From contig CAIIXF020000011.1 of assembly GCA_903813345.2 (NCBI GenBank), positions 22,799,754-22,863,753 on the forward strand: DNA of 64,000 bases, in the 5' to 3' direction. Source of the DNA: Owenia fusiformis (taxonomy: Eukaryota > Annelida > Polychaeta > Sabellida > Oweniidae). Positions 12,501 through 24,895 of this stretch are shown here, piece by piece (position 1 is the first letter of the stretch; every line of letters begins with the position of its first letter). The notes beneath the pieces were generated by a model, which was given only the letters and a program-made list of their open reading frames with translations, did not search any database and was not told the origin of the DNA. The position numbers and the translations under genes are program-made.

Positions 12501-14130
12501 ATCGCAAGCATTTTTTATTTTATGTTTCAAAAAACAATTATATCCTAAATATTTTGGGAAATAAACCCAAAAAGTCTCAGATCGCACCAGACAATGCATA
12601 GTTACTATTAGGAGTCGTACAATTATGAAGCAAATTATAGATTACATTGTAGATATTTTAGCTTAGCATGAATTGTTAAAACATTTAAATGCAGAGAATG
12701 TAAATATTAAATACAATATGTTGAAAAAGTATAATAAAATAGTTGTTTATTTTCTTAAGCGTGGTGAATTGCGGAGGTAAAGATGCAGCATGGAAAGCAT
12801 GCAAGAGATCTAGTCCATGCACTACAGATTGTGTGTACAATTTGTGTGTACTTAAAAAAAGTCAAGGTCCAATCTTTCAAGAGATCTTGTTTCTGAATCA
12901 AGGGACCTTAATAGGCCAATGCAAGGCCTACTTTTAAGATGGTTGGGGGTCACAGACCAAACAATGCAATGTTACCATGATTGTATAGATGTCACTTCAA
13001 TTCAATGAAATCACTGCACCCTTCCAAGAAAAGAAATACCCAAGGATAAATAGATGAACCTATCTCTAAGTAGAGATGAAGCTTTATAGGTTCAGCTTTG
13101 TATTTAGATGGGTTAATTTATGAATTCTGGGGTATCACCCTCTTCTAGAAACTGGTGCTTATAAATGAATGGAGAATGGTAAAATAATTTTGAAGCAATG
13201 GTTTCTCACGTTACTTTCCAGTGTAATTTTTTGGAGTAAATAAACCGACAGAGATTATAATTTATAACAGTAAAACCTCATAATATTTATTTTTATCAAT
13301 CAAAACTACAAAATTGATTCTTATATTTTTCATCAACATAATATCACATAATAAAAACCTCAGATAATAGTCATGCACATACCATCAAACAATTTCAGTG
13401 TTGTGATGTACATTTTAACCATTGAATTACAATTGTGACCAAAACGGCAGATCAAGCTTAAAATTGGCACCATTGCTTGACTGATGATGTACCAGCAATG
13501 CTGTTAGTTACCATGACCATACCTATCCCAATTGAACATTTTGTAATGTGAACACTTGGATTGACTGTATATACTGCATGCAGATTCATTATATGAATGA
13601 AGTAAAGTGAATTAAGGAAGACAAATTGGAACGAGACATCAACATGCAAAATGTCACCACCTGCCATTTGTTACATATGCCAACCACAGAACACTGCACA
13701 CCAACTACTGAACGCCATCCACAAAAAAGTTGGAGACCATAACAATATGTCACCACTTGTGGTGGTGACATAAAAATCAACTTGCACTATTGCCTACCTT
13801 TATGTAATTAAGTTATTGAAATTCAAAAATCAGCAGCCTCTCCCCCATCCATCTTAATTTAAACATGACCATCCCCCCATCCATTTCACCTATGGCGATG
13901 AGGTAAATAGAGGGAGGAGGCACAAGGGCTTGTAACATGATTACCAGCAGTTTTTCACAAGTAAATACTTTCAGCAGTTGTACCAATAGATTCAAGTTAC
14001 AACACTTTCTAGCCACAGCAGTTTGTGATAAAACTTAACAATTCATTTTTCTGTTGTTACAAGATACAAAGTAAACAACAACAATTGAAAAAAAATTAAT
14101 TTACATGATCAAGTGTACTCAAAATGTTCA
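9556..14130 (+). other. DAGLA 3' untranslated and flanking region
   Basis: No gene recognised. 9580-9850 holds about two copies of a 131-bp repeat (CTGGAGATACCTTCCCACG at 9587 and 9718). 11640-12030 holds a diverged ~190-bp duplication with GTAGAGTTGAGCC words. Possible poly(A) signals are scattered, so the transcript end cannot be fixed. Confidence 0.6.
13632..13775 (+). repeat. Dispersed repeat R1, short complete-looking copy
   Basis: Begins with AACATGCAAAATGTCACCAC and ends in a palindromic stem, ATGTCACCAC then GTGGTGGTGACATAAAA. The same two ends occur at 34960-35109. No coding content. Confidence 0.7.
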
Positions 14131-14552
14131 GCTATATATGCACCACAGCTGTACATGTATCACAGTTGTATATATATATGTCAAAATTGTACATATGTGC
14201 CACAGCTGTACATATATGACACAACTGTACATATGTGCCACAGCTGTACATATATGACACAACTGTACATATGTGCCACATATGTACATATGTGTTACAA
14301 CTGTACAATATGCCAAAACTGTACAGATGTGTCACAAATGTACATATGTGTCACAACTGTACAGATGTGTTACAAATATACATATGTGTCACAACTGTAC
14401 AATATGCCACAACTGTACGTATGTGTGACAACTGTACATATGTGTCACAACTGCACAATATACCATAACTGTACAGATATGTCACAAATGTGCATATGTG
14501 TCACAATTGTACAATATGCCACAACTGTACAGATGTGTCACAAATATGCATA
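14130..14552. repeat. ~19-bp minisatellite, left part
   Basis: Units of the type CACAACTGTACATATGTGC repeat without break up to the LTR element and resume after it at 24794-24895. The apparent open frames here are repeat artefacts rich in Tyr, Cys and Thr. Confidence 0.9.
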
Positions 14553-15277
14553 TGTTGAGAACAGTATTTCACAATGCTGACAGCCCAAGATTTATTAGGT
14601 GCATCCTGAGGTCAGTTCTGTTTATAAACATGCTCCTGATATGACTGGATCTAAATATGTAAATCAGCTTTCCTGTAATCAATTATAGCCAGGTGCATGA
14701 CGAAGGTCCAACGTTTGTCTGTTCTTGCATTATCCTGACAATGACATCATTTCTATCTTTAGAACTATATGTAATAAGTAACCAATCAGAGTCAATGATG
14801 AGATGCGTTTTGTTAACGTTTCAAAGGGTATATAAGTTGTGAATGAATGTAAGATCAGGGTGAAGAAAATGATAGTGGAAAGATGGTGGGAAGATAGTGG
14901 AAAAGAATCTGAAAACTTACAATCGTCATGATGTCGGAAAATAAGTCAAGGAGCCGAGGAAAGGAAATGGAGAAAACTAGGTAAACGAGGATGCCAAATT
15001 TAACATTGGTCTGACAGAGTAAACGAAAGTGAAATGGTTTAACTTACATATTATTGTTCACATGTTCACAGTTGATTAAAGGTTACACATTAATAAAGTA
15101 ATTGTATTATGTAACTTATATTCGTTATTCATATTTGCGAGTACGGTAAGACTAGACGATCTGAATATCTCTCACAGCCAAGCATTTTCATGTCACAGCC
15201 AAGCATTTCGTATTATACAGTCAAACAATTCAAACATTAAATTAATCATTAATAGGTGGCAAAAACCACGTATAACA
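14553..15277 (+). repeat. 5' LTR
   Basis: 725 bp, TG...CA ends. A TATA-like box (GGGTATATAAG) lies near 14828 and an AATAAA at 15092-15097. A TGG-starting primer-binding-site candidate (TGGTGCAGCTGCC) follows about 3 nt downstream. Confidence 0.92.
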
Positions 15278-15380
15278 CTTGGTGCAGCTGCCTTGTTTTC
15301 TAGTCTTATCAAGAAAGCAATTTGAATAGAAAATAATAAGTGAACAAAACAAGTCAAAACAAAAGAAATCAAATAAAACC

Positions 15381-18300
15381 ATGGCTCAAGTAGAACAAAA
15401 TCGAGAAGAAAGTCAAATGGAACAGGAGCGACAAAATGGAGAGATTCAACAACCGAAATCGCCAGAACAAGCAGACATTCCCACAGATGACATACATCGA
15501 CATGTCAATAGAGTGGAAAACATTGCTGATGGTCGTCTACAATCCGGGAACAAGGGCCAGCTCATAAAACCACCTGTCTTCAACAACGCAAGTTCAGTAA
15601 GTAACCCAACATCTTGGATAGATAAATATGATATATATGCACAATTTTCTAAGTGGCAAGATTCGGAAAAATGTACATTCCTCAAAATATTTCTTGGTTC
15701 TAACGCAGAGGTATGGTATGATGATTTACCAGTTGATATCAGTAGCAATTGGAAATCGTTGAAATCAGCATTTATTGACAAATTTGCCAATCAAACACCT
15801 CGTTGGGCTAGAGAGGAAGCTCTTTTAGACCGTTTTCAACAGGTTAATGAAAACGTTGAAGATTACATTAATGACATAAACATGCAATGCTCAAAATTAG
15901 AAATTACGCCAAATGAAAAGTTGAGAATTTTTGTCAGGGGATTAAAATCAAATATCAAAAAGTTTGTTGTTGCCAGAAATCCAAACAGTATGCAATTAGC
16001 TGAACAGTACGCAATATTAGGAGAATTAGTAGATAATATCAAACCAGTTACACAAAAATTATCAAGTGAAAATGCAATGGTTAATGAATCTAAACTGCTT
16101 GAAATAATTCAACAACAACAATCAGTGCTGGCATCGCTCTCAACTGAGGTTAGCATTTTAAAACAAAATATCAACAAACCTGAATCAAGAATTGCATACA
16201 CATCTAACGATGACCAGTTGTCAGGTTTTGCTGTGTATTGCCAATGTAACAGAGGTTGTCATTCTAGTCCTGCTGGTATATATCCAAAAGTTTCAATGTC
16301 AACTAATGCAAAAGATGTATTTTACAATGATCAGAGTCACAGTGCTTTAAGTTGTAATTCAACTTCGAAAGTTCAAACTAGGTCTGCAGGAAGAAACAGC
16401 TGGCAAGAAGGTCATAATCATTCCTCAAATCATCACAACATTCAAAACCAGGGATCAAAAGGTCACTTTAGATACAGACGAGGTCATGTCTCAAATGGTG
16501 TATACAGTAGGTTGGCACTGGCAGGACAGCATAAGAATCAAAACATACAAACACAAAATAAACAAAGAATGAGGAAATCAAATTCAGTCAAGAAGCCGAT
16601 TCAAATTTCCACATGCGCTCCTATTTTGACCAGCCAAATTTTCAGAGATAATCTCATCAATGTGTCTTTTGCTGGACATGATTTTAGGGCTTTGGTAGAC
16701 ACTGGTGCTCAAATATGTGCAATAAATTACAATGTGTTGAAACGATTTCCTGAACTTGTGACTCAAATTCAAAACTCAAGTGTAAAGAAATGCGTGACCG
16801 CAAATGGCGATTCCTTACAAATAATTGGAGAAATATACACAACAATTGATATTGCGGATAGGACAGCTCAAATAAAATTGCAAGTCATAGATAACTTAGA
16901 TCACGATATCATTATCGGGGTCGACTTTTTGTCAGCTTATGAAGTTACAATTGATTTCAAATCCAAAAAGATACAATGCCCAATACCAGAACAATCAACT
17001 CTGTTTGCCGATAGAGATATAGTTATTCCTCCAAAGTCCGAAGTTGCGTGTTTAGTGAAAACCAAAGACAAATTTCCGAATGGTGTCATAGGAGAGTGCA
17101 GTAGAATTAATTTGAAATTACCGGTAGTAGTTGCTTCATCAGTGTCTTGTTTACAAAATGACCGCGTCCCAATAAAAATCATGAATATTACAGAAAATGA
17201 AAAAATTATTTACAAGTCTACTAAACTGGGCAAATTCACATGTTTGACTAGTGATACGGAACTGGTTAGTCTATCAGCAGGCCAAAACAAGCAGATAAAT
17301 AATTCTAAACAAGAAAGAGACCACATGTCAAACAGATGTTCTAAGAACACAAGATCATACCAGAAGGGCAAAACGACTCAAAGTGAACCTGTATACCGGA
17401 CATTAAACAATGACGGTAACAACAGTTCAAGTAACTCAAAATGGCTGAAGAGTAAAATAAACCATACCCAAAATCAAAATACAAAATACTTCACTCATAA
17501 GCAAGGCAAATACACTAACTGTAGTACAAGTAACTCAACATGGCGCTGTGGTCAAATGAACAATATTAATACAACAACAGGTAAACCACAAAACAATAAC
17601 CCATATAAATTTAATTTCACAAAGACTGAATTGAATGAGGAAGAAAAATGCCAACTGTTAGAAGTGCTTGATAGACACAAGGGGGCATTCCTTGGTCCAG
17701 ACGGCAAAGTTGGATTTACAGACATAATAGAGCATACTATTCCTCTCATGCCAGGAAGTAAACCATATAAACAACGTCCATATCGAGTTTCACCTGATAA
17801 AAGACATGAAATTTCAAGACAGGTCAAAGATATGTTAGACCAAGACATCATTGAACCAAGCACAAGCATGTGGGGTGCTCCTGTTATATTAGTTAAAAAG
17901 CCATCCACAAAACCCAATGAACCACAACAATTTCGATTCTGTGTAGACTGGAGAAAATTAAATGCCCAAACAGTGGAAACATCTTTTCCAATGCCTCTTA
18001 TCAATGAATATATAGAATCAATTGGCTCCCAAGCACCACAATACTTTACAAGCATTGACCTCGCAAACGCATATCATCAACAAAGTTTAGCAAAGGAAGA
18101 CAGAGAGAAAACTGCTTTTGTCACGCATGAAGGGTCATTCCAAATGAAGCGTACAGGCATGGGTCTTAGAGGTTCTGCAGCTTCTTTTCAACGCCTCATG
18201 ACGTCAGTATTGCAAAACTTGAATTGGACATGCGCATTAGTGTATTTAGATGATATTGTGGTTCATAGTCCAACATTTGACCTACATTTACAACATATTG

Positions 18301-21134
18301 ACGCAGTATTGTCACGCATACAAGATGCTGGCCTGAAAATCAAAGGTTCAAAATGTCAATGGGCACAAAAAGAGCTCAAATATTTAGGTCATATAATCAA
18401 TCGTTCAGGTTCTAGTCCAGATCCAGCTAAGGTGGAATGTGTGAAGAATTATCCAACACCCAAGAATGTTAAGCAAATCAGACAATTTCTGGGAGTGTCT
18501 GGATTTTATCGCAGGTATATCAAAGGATATTCAACACACTCGAGGCCATTGACCATGCTCACTCAGAAAGATACACCATTTGTATGGGGCATGGATCAAC
18601 AGAAAGCTTTTCAATATCTGAAAGATACATTATGTAGTAAGACAGTATTAGCATATCCAAATTTTGAAGCACCTTTCACACTAACTACTGATGCGAGCAA
18701 ACAGGGCATAGGAGCGTGTCTATCACAGAACATTCAAGGTGAGGAAAAAATCATTGCATACGCAGGCAGGTCATTGTCTGCTGCAGAGAAGAACTACTGT
18801 ACAACCGATTTAGAGGGACTTGCAGTTGTCTGGTCAATCAAGTATTGGAGACAATATCTTGAAAATTCCAAATTCACAATAATCACAGATCACGAGAGTT
18901 TAAAATGGTTTTTCAATCAGAAACAATTGATCGGGTCAAGAAGAGCAAGGTGGTCTCTATACCTCCAGAACTTCAACTTTGAAATAAAGTATCGACCTGG
19001 CAGGATAAATGGGTTAGCTGATGGACTTAGTCGCAGAGAATACCCACCTCCCAGTGATCAAGTATTGCAACAACAAGTGGATGAAGAACTGAGGATGTTT
19101 CCAATGGATGTCAACATTCAACAAGGAAATACAACCAAAGGAAGTAGAAGCAAGATGGGTCAAATAAAGCCAGATACACCACCAATGAGGTCAATTCGTA
19201 CACGTGCACCACAAGTGCCATTGAATGAAGCGAAAACATCAGATAGTAGGCAAACTGAAGAATCACTGGATGACCATGAGGATCAAGGTAAAGAAATGAA
19301 AGATATATTATCTCCTCAACTACAGTCTAATTTGAGACGAGTTGCGAAATTACAAAGAGAAGATGCTTTTTGTACCAATATCATTAAGTACATTGAGGAT
19401 GATCTCCTACCTAATGACACCAAACAAGCCAGGCGAATTCTACTGACGTCAGCAGACTTCATAATGCAGAGAGGTGTCTTATATCATTGGCATCAAGACA
19501 ACTCAAGAAAACAAGCCAAGATGATACAACAGTTAGTACTTCCATTAACGTTGGTTGACATGGCGTTGACGAGTATGCATGACGATGTTGAAGGAGGCCA
19601 CTTTGGGCTGCAGAGAACACTTGCGAGAATCAAAGAAAGATTCTATTGGCCATTCATGAACAAAACAGTAGACAACTGGATCAAATCATGTGTGTCGTGT
19701 AATGGGCGAAAGCCGGGCGCCAGAGGAACTGGGAAATTGCTACCTATGCCTATTCCCGATGCCATATTTTGTATGTGTGCTATTGACGTTCTGGGACCAT
19801 TGACAACATCAAGTCAGGGAAACAAGTATATCGTTAGCTTTACTGACCATCTATCAAAATATTGTGTTGCCTTACCCTCTGCAAATCAATCAGCAGAGAC
19901 AATAGCTCAGTTATTGTTTGACCGGGTTTTCTGTATTTTTGGTGTTCCAATGAGTTTATTGAGCGATCAAGGCCAAAACTTTTTATCAAATCTTGTGTCA
20001 CAACTATGCTTGATGTTTAATTGTCAACGAAAACGCACCTCAAGCTATCACCCGGCTTGTAATGGGCAGGTAGAAGTGCGGAACAAGGTGTTATGCAACA
20101 TGATGGCGATGTATGTTGACAAGCAGCAGAAGAACTGGGATCTGGCTCTTCCTGCAATCTGTCAAGCATACAACTCATCAGAACATGCATCCACAAACCA
20201 AATTCCAGCAGTGATGATGTTTGGCAGACTGCCAAGAATGGTAATTGACACAAATTACATAATTCCTGATAATGTCTCAAATGATGTTCAACAGCATCTT
20301 GCAAGAATTATGAAAAATGTTGCAGATGCTGAGCAGAGCGCTAAAGATGCTTTAACTCAGCAGAAACAGCAAATGAAGGAGTATTATGATAAGAAAAATG
20401 AGAACAAACGATCTGATTTTGAATGTGGAGACATTGTATATTTACATGTTCCACGCGTGACACCAGGCTTATCAAAGAAATTGGCATTTAGCTACCATGG
20501 CCCATACATTATCTATGAAATGTCAAACAAGAACTTGAATGCAAGATTACGCAGACTCAGTGATGGAGTGCCAATGAAAAACAAAATACATATCAACAGA
20601 TTGAAGAGGGTAGCGGAGAGAATAATCCGACCCCAGGATGATGAAGAGGATGAGGAAATTGACGACAATTTTGAAGTTGACATAAATGACTTACCACAAG
20701 ACAGTTTTCTGATGGAAGAACCACCACCTTGCAATAGCAGTAACTGTGATGAAGACAAAGACAAAGACAAAAACATGAACAATGATTCATCCAAACGAAG
20801 CAAAACAAAACAAAAATCAAGTCAAAAGAAAACATGCACAACAAAACACACGAAAAAATCAACCAAATTAAGGTCACCTGTTTCATCAGAAAGTGACACT
20901 GAGTTGTCAGAACCCGAGTCTGATGACCAGTTTTTCGAAATAGAAAAGATTCTCAAAGGTAAATTTGATTCCAAGGGAAATCGTTGGTACTTTGTGAGTT
21001 GGCGTAACTATCCTGAAGATGAAAATTCATGGGTGAAATACGAAGATTTAACTCCAGATATGCAAACGCATGTTAATAAAAACACCATTCAAATGTCAGG
21101 TAAACCCAAATCGTTGTCCCGTAAACGTAATTAA
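15381..21134 (+). CDS. Chromovirus gag-pol polyprotein
   Basis: Single open frame of 1917 codons. Seen in order: a retrotransposon gag region (about residues 60-240); aspartic protease with DTGA near residue 440; reverse transcriptase with YLDD near 955; RNase H; integrase HHCC zinc finger (about 1400-1445) and DDE core (about 1465-1565). A chromodomain lies near the C terminus (about 1850-1900; FEIEKILKGKF, SWRNYP). Order PR-RT-RH-IN plus chromodomain is typical of Ty3/gypsy chromoviruses. No clear CCHC knuckle was seen in gag. Confidence 0.95.
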   Translation: MAQVEQNREESQMEQERQNGEIQQPKSPEQADIPTDDIHRHVNRVENIADGRLQSGNKGQLIKPPVFNNASSVSNPTSWIDKYDIYAQFSKWQDSEKCTFLKIFLGSNAEVWYDDLPVDISSNWKSLKSAFIDKFANQTPRWAREEALLDRFQQVNENVEDYINDINMQCSKLEITPNEKLRIFVRGLKSNIKKFVVARNPNSMQLAEQYAILGELVDNIKPVTQKLSSENAMVNESKLLEIIQQQQSVLASLSTEVSILKQNINKPESRIAYTSNDDQLSGFAVYCQCNRGCHSSPAGIYPKVSMSTNAKDVFYNDQSHSALSCNSTSKVQTRSAGRNSWQEGHNHSSNHHNIQNQGSKGHFRYRRGHVSNGVYSRLALAGQHKNQNIQTQNKQRMRKSNSVKKPIQISTCAPILTSQIFRDNLINVSFAGHDFRALVDTGAQICAINYNVLKRFPELVTQIQNSSVKKCVTANGDSLQIIGEIYTTIDIADRTAQIKLQVIDNLDHDIIIGVDFLSAYEVTIDFKSKKIQCPIPEQSTLFADRDIVIPPKSEVACLVKTKDKFPNGVIGECSRINLKLPVVVASSVSCLQNDRVPIKIMNITENEKIIYKSTKLGKFTCLTSDTELVSLSAGQNKQINNSKQERDHMSNRCSKNTRSYQKGKTTQSEPVYRTLNNDGNNSSSNSKWLKSKINHTQNQNTKYFTHKQGKYTNCSTSNSTWRCGQMNNINTTTGKPQNNNPYKFNFTKTELNEEEKCQLLEVLDRHKGAFLGPDGKVGFTDIIEHTIPLMPGSKPYKQRPYRVSPDKRHEISRQVKDMLDQDIIEPSTSMWGAPVILVKKPSTKPNEPQQFRFCVDWRKLNAQTVETSFPMPLINEYIESIGSQAPQYFTSIDLANAYHQQSLAKEDREKTAFVTHEGSFQMKRTGMGLRGSAASFQRLMTSVLQNLNWTCALVYLDDIVVHSPTFDLHLQHIDAVLSRIQDAGLKIKGSKCQWAQKELKYLGHIINRSGSSPDPAKVECVKNYPTPKNVKQIRQFLGVSGFYRRYIKGYSTHSRPLTMLTQKDTPFVWGMDQQKAFQYLKDTLCSKTVLAYPNFEAPFTLTTDASKQGIGACLSQNIQGEEKIIAYAGRSLSAAEKNYCTTDLEGLAVVWSIKYWRQYLENSKFTIITDHESLKWFFNQKQLIGSRRARWSLYLQNFNFEIKYRPGRINGLADGLSRREYPPPSDQVLQQQVDEELRMFPMDVNIQQGNTTKGSRSKMGQIKPDTPPMRSIRTRAPQVPLNEAKTSDSRQTEESLDDHEDQGKEMKDILSPQLQSNLRRVAKLQREDAFCTNIIKYIEDDLLPNDTKQARRILLTSADFIMQRGVLYHWHQDNSRKQAKMIQQLVLPLTLVDMALTSMHDDVEGGHFGLQRTLARIKERFYWPFMNKTVDNWIKSCVSCNGRKPGARGTGKLLPMPIPDAIFCMCAIDVLGPLTTSSQGNKYIVSFTDHLSKYCVALPSANQSAETIAQLLFDRVFCIFGVPMSLLSDQGQNFLSNLVSQLCLMFNCQRKRTSSYHPACNGQVEVRNKVLCNMMAMYVDKQQKNWDLALPAICQAYNSSEHASTNQIPAVMMFGRLPRMVIDTNYIIPDNVSNDVQQHLARIMKNVADAEQSAKDALTQQKQQMKEYYDKKNENKRSDFECGDIVYLHVPRVTPGLSKKLAFSYHGPYIIYEMSNKNLNARLRRLSDGVPMKNKIHINRLKRVAERIIRPQDDEEDEEIDDNFEVDINDLPQDSFLMEEPPPCNSSNCDEDKDKDKNMNNDSSKRSKTKQKSSQKKTCTTKHTKKSTKLRSPVSSESDTELSEPESDDQFFEIEKILKGKFDSKGNRWYFVSWRNYPEDENSWVKYEDLTPDMQTHVNKNTIQMSGKPKSLSRKRN

Positions 21135-24068
21135 ATATGTAGCATCAACGTCAGCGATTTTTGAGAAAACAACTGGTGTAATATTGGAAAAATTGCCAGA
21201 CTATATCTTGTTACTTGGTAAATTGTGCAAAATAATTTGATTAATGCCAAACAAAATGTCATCAAACGATACAATATAAATATAAAAAATAAATTGAAAA
21301 CACAATTAAGGAATAAAATCACAGGTGTTGATATTTTGAGTGTTATGAAGTCAAAAGGTGCGTGGATGATTGGATAATTTATTGAAATGAAAGAAAACAA
21401 TTACATCATTTCCAATATAGGGGGAGGCTAACACCTTTGTTTTTAATTACAGTCTTGATATCAACACCCAAATACTGTATTGTTGACGTAAAATAATTAA
21501 TAACCAAACATTATTTTAGGCGGTACCAGAAAATGAGGAGCAGGGAGGCTATCTCGTGTTAAATGTCTTGTTAATTTAATATACTTGTTTGGTACAGGTT
21601 ACGATAATCGCTGTTATGGTTATATTTGCTGCATAGAATAACTGGACATCTCTAGTTACTTTGTAGGTCAGAGAGGATACATAGCTGAAGCTGCCATATG
21701 GGGGTCATTAATCAAAATGTCTTATCAAGATGTGGTAGTGTGGTAGGCAAATTAAAGATAACCATTACATTATGTAATTCTATCTGGATTAGCCTTATAA
21801 ATGATATGTACAGGTTGTTCTACGATTTGTACATAATATACAATACATACATACAAAAAAAAGGAAATCTATACAAGTAAATGATAATTCTAGTCATTTA
21901 TGAGTATCTATATTTTTAGAGGGATTGCTACCCTTGAAATTCGCTGAAATGTTATGTAAATGAAGCAGGACAAAAAGATTATTCGACGAATCTTCACGTC
22001 CACGATTGCCGCACTTACTTAACATTACTGTATTCAAAACAATGTGTTTTACATTACGTCAGAATACAAATACTATGATTGGTAGGAATTATTATATCAT
22101 ATCATATGATATTGATTCAAATTACCAACACGTATCGCGTTCGAGCTCTCTATTTGTATTGGAATAGAAAATACCTTGATAAAAAAAAAATCGCGTATAT
22201 TAACATAGTGCTTAAACCGATTTAAGAATAAAGAGTACTATAAAAGGTACAGTATAATTATGATATTCAAAATAATATGCGTGAATTACTAAAGCATGAG
22301 ATATTAGTTGATTAACGTTTAGATTATTAGCCTGGCCAGGGTACTAACAAAATCAGCAAATATTAGTACGTAGCTGAGAAAATCTTAAATTCAAAACATT
22401 TTGACAACTGTCTATAAGGTGACTGATGTTGCATTTATACACATGTGTTCCGTTTGATATTCCTGCATCATTTCGAAATCATAGGATGGTTTAACTAGTC
22501 TCTAAGAAATACTTGTACTTCCAAGCTCATTCATGAATTTGGGAGTGCTCGCCTTCATTACGTAATGGCTATTGTGTTGTATGACAGTAACTTACTGACC
22601 TGGTTGACCTGTTTAGGTGTAATTAGGATAAGGTTCAATGTTGTTCTATGCTTACTCAAAGCAGTTGGTTTCAATTTATCTATGGTTGGAAAAACATTAT
22701 TAAATTTTTGTGTTCGATATCCCCGACGAGGAATTCTTTCCCTTTTCTATATTTATGCGAGCTCGCGAAATAAACAAATTTTAGAATGAGATTCCACTTT
22801 GTAAATTTTTTCCAAAATCTGTAAAATGTTGCAACGTAAAATTAAAAAATAATACAATTATACATATAATCTCAATTATAAACGCCCTCCTTTTTTTTAA
22901 ACATCTACAGCTAAGATGATTTTGGTATACCAAGTTACATGTATAACCAAATCACAATTCAAAAAAATGTAAATATTCCAAATTTTTTATGTTTTTTTTG
23001 TGCCAAGTTTTGGCAGGGTCGACCCATTTATGAAATGCACTTACCCAGTGTCCAATTTTTCTTATCCCCCTTTTGAAAACAAATATATGTCCCAATTGCC
23101 CCAATCATTTTTTTGAAATCCCCTTTTCAACGAGAACATCGTACGTTGAGGTTAATTGGTCCCTAAATTGTCTCCCTCAGAGATCTGGGGTACAGTATGT
23201 CCGAAAAAGGCTGGGAGCCTGTGTAAGTGAATGGAGAAGCATCACAAACAACATCGATGCCAGTGATACAGACTGCGATACTTTATTACAATTTTGCCAA
23301 AGAAACAAAAAGTGCCGAAATTCTGACCATCCCCAAAGAGAGAAGATCTACTACGCGCTACGATTTGTTCGAGGGTTGCTTCAAGTTTCTAGTTTCAGGT
23401 ACCCAAAACAGGGCAACAGTCATGCCATCTATAGACGAGGTCGAATCGAACAGAGAATTGCCATCTCAAAATGCTGAATGACAAAATGACACAATCAGAG
23501 ATATATGGAACGATATTCTCCCAAATGCCAGACAATAAGTCACAATGCTAAAAGTGACTATAAAACAGAACATTGATATACGACAAATATTTGAACACGT
23601 GGACGATTAGATGTGCATTAGATGTGCTACAAGATTCGCAGAACATTCTACTGACAGATGAAGCATCAAGATTGATACAAGAATGAACATTTGCGCCTGA
23701 TCCAGATGAGATCACAATTATGTGACCCGAATGATGAATAAAGTTTATATAACTAAACATAATCCTGTTGATTGGTAGCAGGATGGACTTTTCTATACAT
23801 ATTAATGAAGAAAGTTATCAATGACTGTTAGGTTAAATAAAAACACACGTCATAACTGTGTTACTGCATGTACATGTATTTAATTACCAAGATCACGCAT
23901 GAGTTACCAAATTATTGTAATAGTCATAGAATTTTAAAAATATTGTACGTCATATACTTAAGGGTAAACATATTACTTTCGTACGTCGTCAGACCAGCAT
24001 TAGAAAATGTATCGTTATGAAGCTATGTAATAATTCTCAGGGGAGAATTTTCCCAGAGGAGGGGCGAG
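21135..24068 (+). other. Long non-coding stretch between pol and 3' LTR
   Basis: About 2.9 kb of AT-rich sequence with only short open frames (for example 23073-23477), none recognised. A purine-rich tract sits directly before the 3' LTR. The length is unusual for a chromovirus and could include another element or regulatory sequence; nothing identifies it. Confidence 0.6.
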
Positions 24069-24793
24069 TGTTGAGAACAGTATTTCACAATGCTGACAGC
24101 CCAAGATTTATTAGGTGCATCCTGAGGTCAGTTCTGTTTATAAACATGCTCCTGATATGACTGGATCTAAATATGTAAATCAGCTTTCCTGTAATCAATT
24201 ATAGCCAGGTGCATGACGAAGGTCCAACGTTTGTCTGTTCTTGCATTATCCTGACAATGACATCATTTCTATCTTTAGAACTATATGTAATAAGTAACCA
24301 ATCAGAGTCAATGATGAGATGCGTTTTGTTAACGTTTCAAAGGGTATATAAGTTGTGAATGAATGTAAGATCAGGGTGAAGAAAATGATAGTGGAAAGAT
24401 GGTGGGAAGATAGTGGAAAAGAATCTGAAAACTTACAATCGTCATGATGTCGGAAAATAAGTCAAGGAGCCGAGGAAAGGAAATGGAGAAAACTAGGTAA
24501 ACGAGGATGCCAAATTTAACATTGGTCTGACAGAGTAAACGAAAGTGAAATGGTTTAACTTACATATTATTGTTCACATGTTCACAGTTGATTAAAGGTT
24601 ACACATTAATAAAGTAATTGTATTATGTAACTTATATTCGTTATTCATATTTGCGAGTACGGTAAGACTAGACGATCTGAATATCTCTCACAGCCAAGCA
24701 TTTTCATGTCACAGCCAAGCATTTCGTATTATACAGTCAAACAATTCAAACATTAAATTAATCATTAATAGGTGGCAAAAACCACGTATAACA
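24069..24793 (+). repeat. 3' LTR
   Basis: 725 bp, apparently identical to the 5' LTR. Followed by the second CATA target copy and the resumed minisatellite. Confidence 0.92.
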
Positions 24794-24895
24794 CATATGT
24801 GTCACAACTGTACAATATGCCACAACTGTACAGATGTGTCACAAATGTGCATATGTGTCACAACTGTACAATATGCCAAAACTGTACAAATGTGT
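24794..24895. repeat. ~19-bp minisatellite, right part
   Basis: Continuation of the 14130-14552 array beyond the LTR element, with the same ACAACTGTACA words. Confidence 0.85.

Larger units (their letters stand above)
14553..24793 (+). mobile_element. Ty3/gypsy chromovirus, whole-looking, very young
   Basis: LTR retrotransposon with 725-bp LTRs (14553-15277, 24069-24793) that begin TG and end CA and look identical by eye. The 4-bp target duplication is CATA (14549-14552, 24794-24797). One continuous gag-pol frame with C-terminal chromodomain is followed by a ~2.9-kb non-coding stretch, a purine-rich tract (about 24053-24068) and the 3' LTR. It inserted into the 19-bp minisatellite. Identical LTRs imply very recent insertion. 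No breaks were noticed in gag-pol. Confidence 0.95.

Noticed and set aside
14113-14580. Open frames on both strands rich in Tyr/Cys/Thr
   Set aside because: They are readings of the 19-bp minisatellite; all frames look alike and no family or start context supports a protein.
17552-18055. 167-codon antisense frame
   Set aside because: Shadow of the reverse transcriptase region of gag-pol on the other strand.
23073-23477. 134-codon frame before the 3' LTR
   Set aside because: No recognisable domain, overlapping frame of similar length, and atypical composition; kept as unexplained spacer only.
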